DNA of 64,000 bases from Theobroma cacao. Taxonomy: Eukaryota; Streptophyta; Magnoliopsida; Malvales; Malvaceae. The stretch covers positions 3,483,800 to 3,547,799 of the forward strand of contig NC_030850.1 in assembly GCF_000208745.1 (NCBI RefSeq), in the 5' to 3' direction. The notes under the pieces were generated by a model. It worked only from the letters and a program-made list of their open reading frames with translations. It did not search any database and was not told the origin of the DNA. Positions 48,519 through 58,936 of the stretch are shown piece after piece; within the stretch, counting starts at the first letter, position 1; the number at the start of each line of letters is the position of its first letter. Made by a program: the position numbers and the translations under genes.

Positions 48519-51500
48519 TCTTTAATTTTTAATTTCGTTTCTAGAACTGCTTCCTCAGCTTCATTCAACTATATATGAGCAAAATCCCGAAACTACGAGG
48601 AAGAATCTTCAACCGAGTAAAATAAAGCGAGTCGTACTCGAAAAGAGCTTCCCGTACCGCTTAGTCCAATAACGTGGAAGTTTCAGACACAACTGCCAGG
48701 ACATTTAACATTTCAAAAAGAACAGACAAAGGACAATAATTTTTTTTTTTTTTAAAGAGAATAACAAAAAAGAAAACGTTGTGAAAGCTTGATTTATTTT
48801 CAGTTAGGGTAAGGATTTGAAAATGGAAGAGAAAGGGGAGGGAGGATCCGAAATTTGATGCATTTTAGTAGAGACAACGTTGAGCTGGTCTTCTTCGCTC
48901 CTCAATTTCTTTCTCCTACTGTCTAGGAAATAAACTTGAACGGGTTGTTCGGTTGCTTATGAAATTGCGTTACCTGAATTAATTCTATTAAGAACATGGT
49001 AATCGTCACTTTGAAAGTGGCTTTTTACCTTTTTAGCTTTTGTTTAAAGCCATGAGTCAGAAGCCAATCACACTTTTAGTTTCCCATCTTTTTCTTTTTT
49101 TTTGTCATTTTCGCCAGATCAGTCATTATGTTACGCGTATTGCACGCGGTGGGAATATTCGGTACAGTTAGATGAAAACGTCATTGATCGTTGAGAATTT
49201 AGTTGTTAAAAATATAATATTGTAATATTTGGTGTATATAAATATATATGAGAAAATTATTGATTCAAATTTCGATTTTTTTTTAAATGTAGTATTAATT
49301 TATAGAATTATTTTTGTGAATGAAAGTATAAAGTTTAATAAATATTTTTAATGTAATTTTTTAAAAATTTAAAATTTTATCTTTTAAAATAACAAATAAT
49401 AATATGAAAAAAAATCATAACAGTGAATACTAATTATTTAACTTCTGAAATGTATAAAGTTATTGAATTTTATCTTTTGTAATAATACCTATAACTGCTT
49501 AAAATAATTATTTTTTGTAATAATGTCTAGAACTATTACAAGAATAAAAAACAAAAATTTTCAAAGAGTTTTCTGATTTTTTGTCATTGAACTTCTGTAG
49601 GTAATTATTTTTTGTTTTTATTTTTAAAAATAAATAGCAAACGCTTTAGTAATATTAGTAGTAGTATTTTATTTTCTGCAATCAATTTTCTCTTAACCAG
49701 TAGTGATAATAATTATATAAACAAATAATAAAAAAATATTATAAGTATATCTGAATGGTAAGGCCAAGGCTAAAATAGGAAAATAAAAATGGTAACTCTC
49801 CCATATGCCAAAGTTACATTTCTTCAATTGGATATAGTAATCAGATTTCCATTGAACATAATTAAAAAGACAATCTATTTATACTAAATATGATAATGAC
49901 ACTTAATTAAAATTTTGGACACGTAGTTCATATTGCCAATATCCATTTGACACTTCTCTAAGCATGCATTAAAAATAATTTTTTAATGTATTATTAAATT
50001 CGCAAATATTTTTTTTCTTTATATGATTGCTGAAAGAGCATGAGATAAATATAACTTCATGAATTGAAAAAAAAAATAGCTGAAGTCATTAGGTTAAACA
50101 ATATAAAACAAATTTTGAATAATATATTATTTTATTTGTTGTTATTGTAATATGTTTAGATTTCCATTTAAGTCACTATCCCAAGGTTTTCTTGAGCCTG
50201 ACATCATATATATCAATAGTTAACCAAAAGTCCAATCAAAATGTGATGTTTCTCTTGACAACACCATTACACCACGATTTTGAAGATTTTTCTTCATTAT
50301 GTTTCTTGCATAAATTTTTTGGTGAATAGCGTCGTATCGGGGGATTCAATTGATATTGCCTTTGCTTTTCATGGTGACTGCCGGGTGCCGTACTCAATTG
50401 GGAAAGTGCTCGGGTCCAGCCGCCCTTTTTGGGGCAATGAGCGTCTCTGCTAAGAAAAACTTTAAAGTCTCAGACCATCGGGCACGAACATTTAGGCAGA
50501 AGCAGACCTCCAAAGCCCGCCCGACTTGACGCGAGTTAGAATTTGGATCGAACGACTTTCAAGAAAACCCATTTGGCGGGCTTGCTTCAAAAACCTCCCA
50601 TCTAATCACGTTTTTACCATGGCATTTTGAAAAAAAGTAATAATAAAATAAATTTCAATTTTACTATTAATGATTAAATTTATCATTGTTTTTCATCGAG
50701 TGTAATTTTACTATTAAATTTTTTAATTTATTTCAAAATATCAAAATATAAAATATTTCATTGAGAATTCTTTTATTTTTTAATAATATTTTTGCTATTT
50801 TTAATCAAATTATATGATTATACATATTTTAAATTTTTTAAAATTTGATATATAATGTATCGATAAATTTAAATCATATTTCAAAAAAAAATTAAGACAA
50901 TCAAGTTGGACTCGGGGCCTCAACTTGACAACTTTGGCACCCAAGGCAGAATTGGAGTCGCCCGTAAGGAACCTTTTCTTTGCTTTAAATAAGTAACATT
51001 ATTGATCTATGTACTATAAATATGTGAGATGACTTATAATTAAATATATAACATTATTTCTAGTATTTATTTATTGATCCCAAAATTCATTTCATTCACA
51101 AGTTTAAAATAAAAAAATCCATGTCAAAGATAGTGGATGAAATGAAATGAAGCAGTTGCCTTGAACTTTTGATCACTTCTTTCCTAATTATTGACTTTGT
51201 CAGTCATGTTGAATTACCACATTTTGACAGAAAAGGAGGAACATTAAAGATGCAATCATTATTGACCAAGACAAAGAAAGATGCAATCAAATTCAGTAAA
51301 GATATGAGACTCAGTATTTGAATTGAACAAACAACGTGAGGACCAATTAATCTTCTAAACTTATGAAGTCAGTTGCAGAATTGCAGGCACAATCACGGTA
51401 TACACCCCGAAAGGTCTTGCTATGGCTGACTCTGCGTTCCAATGGCCCAAATAATCCAGCACTCCTCACCCAAATAGGCCTGTGTCCATGACTGGCTTAA

Positions 51501-52958
51501 TCGTCAGAGCCCAGTTTTAAACTAGCTAGCCAGTGCCAAACCGTAGCTGGAGTCATCCAAAATCCAAATGGAAGGCTCTCAGTGGCGGATTGCCTGAAAT
51601 GTTTCAAAATACACTCGGGGCAGTGAAAAATGAACATTTTTGACCAAGGGGAAAAAGTTTTGCTATCATTTTTTTTATAACCATAAGTAAAAATTATAAT
51701 TTTGTTTAATCACAATAATATATAATTCTATACCTTAATATATTTATAAAAAAGTAATAATTAAATCAAATAAATAAACAAAACCAATAAAACATTAAAT
51801 CGAATTTATGCAATATATAATTTAAAATGTGATTTAAAGGTTTCAAAATCTCTTCTTCATCGTTGAGAGAAAGGCTCAACGACATACACACGGCAACATG
51901 TACAACCAAGAGTTAAGATACTTTATATAGTTGCAAAATTTAGAAGTTAAAAGTTAATCTTTCTTATTCTAATATTCTTTATATAAAAATCTAACCAAAT
52001 GTTAAATGAGTAAAACGAATTGTTAACTTTTGGAATTGTTCTGAGTTGGGAGGCAAAATCGTCCCATAAAAGTATAATAAACTAAATATAAATTATTTCA
52101 TCTACCACTTCAAAATGCTAGTTAAGGATGGATATTTTTTGATTTTTTTTTTCATTATATATTTTCAAAATCAGATACAGTTCCAAAAAGAAGATGACAA
52201 TATTTTTATAAATACTGAAATTATGATATAAAAATTGTTTGATATGTTAGTAAAAATTAAATGTTGAGTAGATTTTTGATTGAATCTTTTGCAAAAGAGA
52301 AATATGATTTATTATAAGTATTTTATATTGATAATAATTAAAAATGAAAAAAAGTAACTAGTTAAAAGAAAAGATACAAAATTAATGTAATTAAATAATA
52401 TGTTTTTCTTAAATAAAATTGACTTAATATGGTTAATTACTTATTATTTTCAATATTTTTTCAATGAAAATCTTTCATTAAGTTTTTTTTTTAAATAAAA
52501 AAATTCAATTTTCAATGATTTGAAAACTTGTTAATGATTTGTCAAAACATACTAAGTCGTAATCCCAAATGCTGGCTTGGTATCTTTCTCTTTGCTAAGC
52601 CTAAGCACATGTTTCCTTAGACAACTCAAAAGAATAAAAAGGTTCATGCACACTTACAGTGGTATTCCTTCCAGCTTAGCTTTGCAAACACAAAGCGGCA
52701 TTTTATATTAGAAAAATGGCCAAAACTCACGCATCGAACGTACAGCTTCAATCAAATCGAACGGTCAAGAACACGCCAGTTCCAAGAACGGTCACACCCG
52801 ATAGTCACACTTGAAAGGTTTTGGCATTTTCGTGAGACGATTTTAGAAAAAGAAAAGAAAAGTAAGAAAGAAAGAAAAATAGCCCTTCGTCCTTCGATTC
52901 CGTTTCACCATTTCTTTTCTCTCCCACTTTCTCAGATCTTTCCGAGTGTATTGCAGCC
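48519..52958. other. Intergenic between divergent Ca2+-ATPase and VDAC genes
   Basis: 4.4 kb, mostly very AT-rich (49200-50160, 50640-50900, 51660-52540) with no coding signal. The exception is a GC-rich patch at about 50320-50610. The right 200 bases are the VDAC leader and promoter. No element termini found. Confidence 0.55.
50320..50610. other. GC-rich island of unknown origin
   Basis: Roughly 290 bases near 50% GC inside DNA that is mostly A and T on both sides. It has repeated CGGG/GCCCG motifs and no long open frame. It could be an inserted organelle-DNA fragment, a decayed transposon piece or an old exon remnant. I cannot identify it. Confidence 0.4.
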
Positions 52959-55059
52959 ATGAGTAAGGGACCAGGACTCTTCTCCGATATTGGCAAAAAA
53001 GCCAAAGGTAATCAAATCCCTCCATCTCCTTCGCTCTCTACCGTACGATCTTTCAACCAACTTCGAAATTTCCTTTGCGTTTGAATCGAAATATCCATCT
53101 TTTTTTTTTAATTATCCATTTTCATTTCTCTTTGTTTTTTTTTTTTAATGTTTAGATCTCTTGAATAAGGATTATAGCTCGGATCACAAGTTCACTGTTT
53201 CTACATACACTGGCGCTGGGGTGGTACGAAAAAATTACTTCTTTTACACCTCGGATTATGAATTGTTTGTATAGTAGTTAGGGCTTGATAGATTATTCTA
53301 TAAAGATTGAATGAAATGCTGATTTGCTCGCGTAGATCTTTTATCAACTGATTTTGGAGTTCTTAACAGTAATGTGTTTAGACTAATACAAATGTAGAAT
53401 TTGCAGAGGCTGCTCTTTCGTTTTATTTCTCAAAAATCCCCCTTCCCTTAATTGAAAGAAACATGTTTTTATTAAACTTAGTGGATGAATGGAATGGTGG
53501 AAGCACGTGGATTGGCTGGTATGATATGCATCACATCTTGTTTAATTGCTTTAATGAGCTAAAGAAAACAGAAAATGTGGAAGCATTACAGAAATCAAGG
53601 TTCTTGTTCTTTCTTTATTCTCCTTTTACCTAGAAATGAAACTCAGAAAAGAAACTTTTGTCTTATGTCAGGGTGATTTCCCTGAATCTCTCATGAATCT
53701 GCTTTATCTTTGAACTCAAAGCATGCAATAGAAATTGTCACTTTGAATCTATGTGCATTTTGTCCCTGTTCTCAAGGTATTGTAGGGTGAAACTGTGTCT
53801 AACTCCAGATGGGACTGGTTTCATTATAAATGGATGTTTGGTGTGACCAATTTTTTTGAATGGAAAGGAGTTAAGAGGCTCTTGTGGTTTATTTTATTTT
53901 TGAAAGGGGGTTAAGGTTTCTACCAAGATTAACGTACCTTTAGTCTAGGTTAAGCTAGATCCTCTTGTTCTGAGGAAACAATTAGATGATGACAAGATTC
54001 ACTTAAATTAAAACATTCCACAGGTCTTCATTGTGCTAATTCCTTTTCTTTTGCTTCTGTTCAGGCCCTCACATCAACTGCTCTGAAGAAAGGAGGACTT
54101 TCCATTGGTGATGTTGCTGCACTATACAAGTACAAGAACACTCTATTTGATGTCAAAGTCGATACAGACTCTAACGTGGGTTCTTACGTCCTTTCTTTGG
54201 AAACTTGTTAAATAACAAGTAGCCTTGTCCTGGTGAGTGTCTTACTTTTTTCCATTGTTTTGGGCAGATCTCAGCAACGCTTACATTCACTGAGATTCTT
54301 CCATCGACTAAGACTATTGCATCATTCAAAGTGCCTGATTATAACTCTGGCAAGGTAGGAAGTTGCCTCTCCTAAGCAGAAATGTTTTTCATGATGATGA
54401 TTTTGATGTTTAAAAAGTTTCTATCTGCTATTTGTCTTGCAGTTGGAGGTTCAGTATTTCCATGACCATGCAACCTTCACAACAGCTATTGGTTTGAACC
54501 AGACACCAGGTGTTGATGTCACAGCAACCATTGGCACACCTGCTATTGCTTTTGGTGCAGAGGCAGGCTATGATACCACCTCGGGAAATTTTACTAGGTA
54601 CACTGCTGGTATCAGTGTGACGAAACCAGATGCATATGCTTCGATAATTCTGTAAGCTCTTGTACACTACCATACTCTGCTTGATCTTAAAAGTGAATAG
54701 AAGCAAAAACTTTCTAATCTTTTGTCACTAATTTTTTTTCTTTTACTCTCAGGGGAGACAAGGGAGATAGTATAAAAGCATCGTATGTGCATTATCTGGA
54801 TCAGCTGAAGAAGTGCGCTGCTGTGGGAGAGGTCAGCAGGAGGTTTTCCACAAATGAGAACACATTTACTGTTGGAGGGGCCTATGCTGTTGATCATCTC
54901 ACACTGATTAAAGCTAAGCTCAACAATCATGGGAGGCTTGGAGCCCTGCTGCAGCATGAAGTCATACCAAAGTCATTGCTGACAATCTCTGGTGAGATTG
55001 ACACCAAGGCCTTGGACAAAAGTCCCCGCTTTGGTTTGGCCCTTGCTCTGAAACCCTAA
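52959..55059 (+). CDS. VDAC2: Mitochondrial outer-membrane porin (VDAC)
   Basis: Six exons, 52959-53007, 53156-53223, 54065-54175, 54268-54354, 54443-54651 and 54753-55059, give 276 residues, exactly the usual plant VDAC length. The N-terminal helix MSKGPGLFSDIGKKAKDLL is typical. Repeated amphipathic strands build a 19-stranded beta barrel. Near the C-terminus, YAVDHLTLIKAKLNNHG corresponds to the eukaryotic porin signature. VDAC lets ATP, ADP, NADH and other metabolites cross the outer mitochondrial membrane. The six-exon layout is normal for plant VDAC genes. An AATAAA at 55365-55370 is a possible poly(A) signal. Naming it VDAC2 rather than another isoform is inference from the neighbouring RPL26 and FH6 genes. 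Confidence 0.94.
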
Positions 55060-56378
55060 CTGGTTCGATGCTATTCAATGATGCATTTGGGATTTGATAC
55101 CTTCTAAAAAAATTTTTGTGGAGATTGAAAAGGGGTGTCAATAAGTAGTTCCACAGATGATTAATATTCATTTCTAGGTTCTCAATGACTGTGGATGGAT
55201 TCAAACTTTAGGCTTTCCATGATTCTACATGTAAGTTTTGAACGATTTTGGCATTTGCTCATTCAAGCCTCATTTTATCGAGGAGTTCCTTTTAATTGAT
55301 CAAAGCTTTGGAACTGTCTTTATTTCATTTTGAGTGATCTACGAAACTTATATACGCATGTGAGAATAAATTATTTCAGTTGCCTTCTTTGAAGTTCCTC
55401 CAACTGTGGGCGCCTTAAGCCTACTGCCTCAAAGCCTAATAGGTGGTGTCTTTCAAGTCCTGCGCCCTGCAACCTAGGCATCTCTCCATTATGGAGACGG
55501 GCAGTACTGCCTATGAGCGCATTCCCTCCCTCCCTCCCTCTTTCCTTTCCAATTCCCCGTAGAAGGCCTCTTGAAATTATAATTATTATAGTTTGAATAA
55601 TCAGCTTCAGGATATCATTGCTACATTTCATTTTCCTTCCCACCCGTTGCATGCTCAATGACTTTGCTTCTTGTAACCCCCCAGCGTACGAATTGGATGG
55701 GCATAATTTACATATAAAGAAAAGCATGCTGCTTGTTATTGTCAAATAAATGAAAAGAAATCATAAGAGAAGCAAGTTCCTACCAATAAAAAGCAACGAG
55801 CTACAACATGGTGATGGTGCATTTCAGAGGATTTTAATGAATAACCACTCTACTTATTATCCGCTGTAGCACAATTGAAAGAAAAAAAAAAAACCACTAC
55901 TTATTAATAAACAATGCATCAGATAAGAATGGCAAGAGACAAAGGCGGATATTGTGCCGTGGAGCAACACAAATTAGTAACAAATTGTTGCATCACGGTA
56001 CAAACTAAGTTGAAGCTAATAATGTGTTGAAACTACTACTAACTTCTCTGCAACTCAGCACAGCTGAAAGCAAAAGATCATTTCTTTGGCGATTCTATGT
56101 ATAAATTATTTAAGATTGATGATCCATTGAAGAAATGCAGCAGAAAGAACAAATAAATTAGTACTAGTAAAACAACCAGAATAGAAATCACCATAACAAA
56201 AAATTGAAACATATAGCATTAAACGACTGCAAAATTCAAGATTCCTCATCGTATTACCGATTGATAACATAACAAAAATGTAAAACATAAAAACTAAAGT
56301 CCAACAGTTGCGAGTTCCCTAGATAATAACATAAAAGAGACATATCATAACTTCAAAAAAACAAAAGGGAAGACAACC
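55060..56378. other. Intergenic between convergent VDAC and RPL26
   Basis: The ends are 3' UTRs. A patch at about 55390-55490 is rich in GGCG, CCTAGG and GCCT words and looks like a decayed repeat. An open frame on the minus strand there (55371-55745) has no recognisable product. No gene supported. Confidence 0.55.
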
Positions 56379-56819
56379 TTAATCGACACTCTGCATGATA
56401 TCCTCAGCAGTGAACTTAGTTCCCTTGTCCTTATCAGCAGCGGCACGTCCCTTAGCCTTACGATCCAGCAACGACTTCCTATCCTTGTCGAGCCTCAGCT
56501 TGGTGATGACAACCTTGGATGGGTTGATTCCAACGTTCACGGTCGAACCGTTAACTTTCTCTCTCGTGATGCGCTCGATGTGGATCACCCACTTGCGACG
56601 GTAAACTTGAACCACTTTCCCTTCGCGTCCCTTGTAGGTCCCGCGAACGACTTGGACCTCGTCGTCCTTTCGGACCGGCATGGACCGGACGTTGTACTTG
56701 GACCTCAGATCGGATGAGACTGATGCGCTCATTAGCACGCGGCGGACGGACGAGGGCGCAGTGAAATGGGCCTTGCGATTCTTGCGGCGAGAGGAGGAGA
56801 CTCGTGGGTTGTACTTCAT
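56379..56819 (-). CDS. RPL26: 60S ribosomal protein L26 (uL24)
   Basis: Intronless 146-residue gene, the usual eukaryotic L26 length. The start [19 protein letters not shown] is almost invariant in plants. The KOW motif lies in [21 protein letters not shown] (about 53-73), which contacts 25S rRNA near the polypeptide exit tunnel. The strongly basic composition fits. The codon at 56817-56819 is the only sensible start, and the promoter just upstream carries a telo-box and a site II element, the normal pair for plant ribosomal-protein genes. Arabidopsis RPL26A and RPL26B also sit beside VDAC genes. Confidence 0.96.
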   Translation of the reverse strand: MKYNPRVSSSRRKNRKAHFTAPSSVRRVLMSASVSSDLRSKYNVRSMPVRKDDEVQVVRGTYKGREGKVVQVYRRKWVIHIERITREKVNGSTVNVGINPSKVVITKLRLDKDRKSLLDRKAKGRAAADKDKGTKFTAEDIMQSVD

Positions 56820-56897
56820 TTTTGCTGCTGGGGGGCTGGTGGGGTGGGGTTTGGTTCCTCTGCTACTCTGCGACGGCCAATGGAGAAAGTTGGGAAG

Positions 56898-56905
56898 TAG
56901 GGTTT
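56898..56905 (-). promoter_or_regulatory. Telo-box AAACCCTA of RPL26
   Basis: AAACCCTA on the minus strand 79 bases upstream of the RPL26 start codon. Telo-boxes next to site II elements drive coordinated expression of ribosomal-protein genes in cycling plant cells. Confidence 0.65.
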
Positions 56906-56965
56906 TGAGAGAATATATGATGGAACGAGAGGGAAACTAGGTTAACTGGGATTCATCGGCCTTTA

Positions 56966-56971
56966 TGGGCC
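56966..56971 (-). promoter_or_regulatory. Site II (TCP) element of RPL26
   Basis: TGGGCC (GGCCCA on the minus strand) about 60 bases upstream of the telo-box, completing the usual ribosomal-protein promoter pair. Confidence 0.55.
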
Positions 56972-57857
56972 TCAGTTTTTCTTCTTTTTTGTCAGTTGGG
57001 TCTGGGTTTCTTTGAGCCTTGCTTGGAGTTGGGCATTTTTGCTCTTTTCCAAATTGAAACGAGGGAAAAAGGGAGGTTACGATAAAGAGAAAATGACTTT
57101 TTATATATAAAGCATGTGAAATTAAAAAAATTAAATTCAAAGTAGAGAAAAAGGTAATTGGAAAACTTATTCTTCAATTTTTATAATGAATTTAGGTGAT
57201 TTTTATGTTATTATTACTTTCTTTGTTCCCATCTCCTACTAAATGGGCCTAACTCTTGGTCCATGTCAATCAAGACTACCCATGAGCAATTAAACAAGTT
57301 TCACCAGAAAAAAGAAATTCAGGGGTGTTGGTTGGTCCTCTTGTATGGGCCTTATGCCCAACATATTGGAAACTTTCAATCTCAACCCCATCTTGAGCCA
57401 CTGATTGGTTAAAGTAAACATCTCTTCCAATTTATTTTATTTTTTGCCCAATGATCTCTTTTGTTTTTTTTCCTTATTAGAATAAGGTCAGTTTAGTACC
57501 AAGACTCCAAAAAAATAAGAGGGTAAGTTCCTGTCCAAATGACTACATAAAAAATAACAAATCCAATGAAAGTGGCATAGTGTTAACTCACTCTAAGTAG
57601 AGTTAAGAAATCTCTTTCAGTAAACCTCATAGTTGCTGAACAGTGCACAAAATACTGATTTTACTACTTATAGATAGTTATGTGTACAATGAATAAAGGA
57701 AGTATAGATGACACTAACTCTAGCAACAACCACTCTCAAGTATGGATGAAGGTTACAAGAAGTTTTCAACTTATTTTGGTTGATTTTTAAAGGTGAAAAA
57801 GTTAGTATTTCTTTTCATGTTTCTTCAAAATGGTTGATGGAAACAATACCCCAATTG

Positions 57858-58375
57858 CTCAATGCAATTGAAAGATAGGGTTTTGGCTTTGTATGCTCAA
57901 TGAAAATGCCTGCAAACACTTGATGCGCATCTTCCCCCCATTATCCTTTGATTTATCTTTCTCAATGCAATTGTAAGATAGGGTTTTGGCTTTGTATGCT
58001 CAATGAAGATGCCTGCAAACACTTACGCACATCTTTGCCCCAGTACCCTTTGATTTATCTTTCTCAATGCCATTGTAAGATAGGATTTTGGGTATGTATG
58101 CTCAATGGAGATGCCTGCAAACACTTATGCACATCTTTCCCTCATTACCCTTTGATTTATCTTTCTCAATGCAATTGTAAGATAGGATTTTGGCTTATGT
58201 ATGCTCGTTGGAGAGGCCTGCAAACACTTAATGTACATCGTTCCACCACTATCATTTGATTTATCTTTCTCAATGCAATTGTAATTAAGATAGGGTTTTG
58301 GGCTTGTATGCTCAATGGAGATGCCTGCAAACACTTATGCACATCTTTCCCCCATTACCCTTTGATTTTTCTTTC
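57858..58375. repeat. Minisatellite, five copies of about 103 bp
   Basis: Units begin with CTCAATGC at 57858, 57961, 58063, 58165 and 58269, so the period is 102-104 bp. Each unit carries GGATTTTGG or GGGTTTTGG, then GTATGCTC, GCCTGCAAACACTT and CCTTTGATTTATCTTTCT. Divergence between copies is modest, with substitutions and small indels. A frame (57948-58259) stays open through several copies only because the repeat happens to lack stops in that phase; I do not regard it as a gene. Confidence 0.92.
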
Positions 58376-58936
58376 TTGATAGTAAATTTTTAAGGTGCTG
58401 TTTGAACTCATGACTGATTCCTCACCCCAATAACATTGGCAAATAATTCACTGAAATTCAGGTGCTAACATGGCAATCAGCAAAATAGCTGGTGTAGCTT
58501 CCACACTTGTCAAACTCCCAATCTTTGGGATATTGGGAAGAAATATGTATTTGACCAAATGGGTTATGGTAATTGGTTAGGCCTAATAATTTATACATAG
58601 GTGCAAGATCTAGTGAGATTTTGGCTGAGATGGAAGGAGATGGGAAGTCAAGATTAGATTTCTAAAACCATGTAGGCAAGAGAATTTCGGTCAGAATCCA
58701 AAAACAAAAAACAAATATATTTGATTTCAAGCATTGGTTTGGGTTATTAAAGGCTAGCATTTACGAGCCATCACATGCCACCATTAATACTCCCTAGCAG
58801 CAAGGAATTTCTCACCCTCTCCCAAAATCCCAAAAACCCTAGTGGCTAGCTAGTGCAAGTGACAATAAACAAACAAACAAACAAAAACCAAAACTGCTTT
58901 GATAACATTCCTCAAAGGAGCAGCAAACAAAAAACA

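Larger units (their letters stand above)
56820..58936. other. Intergenic between divergent RPL26 and NPH3-type genes
   Basis: Contains the RPL26 promoter at the left, AT-rich DNA, a five-copy 103-bp minisatellite (57858-58375), then the promoter and leader of the NPH3-type gene, including a short CAAA repeat in the leader (58864-58888). Confidence 0.6.

Noticed and set aside
55371..55745. 124-codon frame on the minus strand
   Set aside because: It overlaps the VDAC 3' region and a decayed repeat-like patch and contains no familiar motif.
57948..58259. 103-codon frame with internal repeats (QCNCKIGFW units)
   Set aside because: It is produced by the 103-bp minisatellite. The repeat period is not reliably a multiple of three and copies drift in frame, so there is no protein-level constraint.
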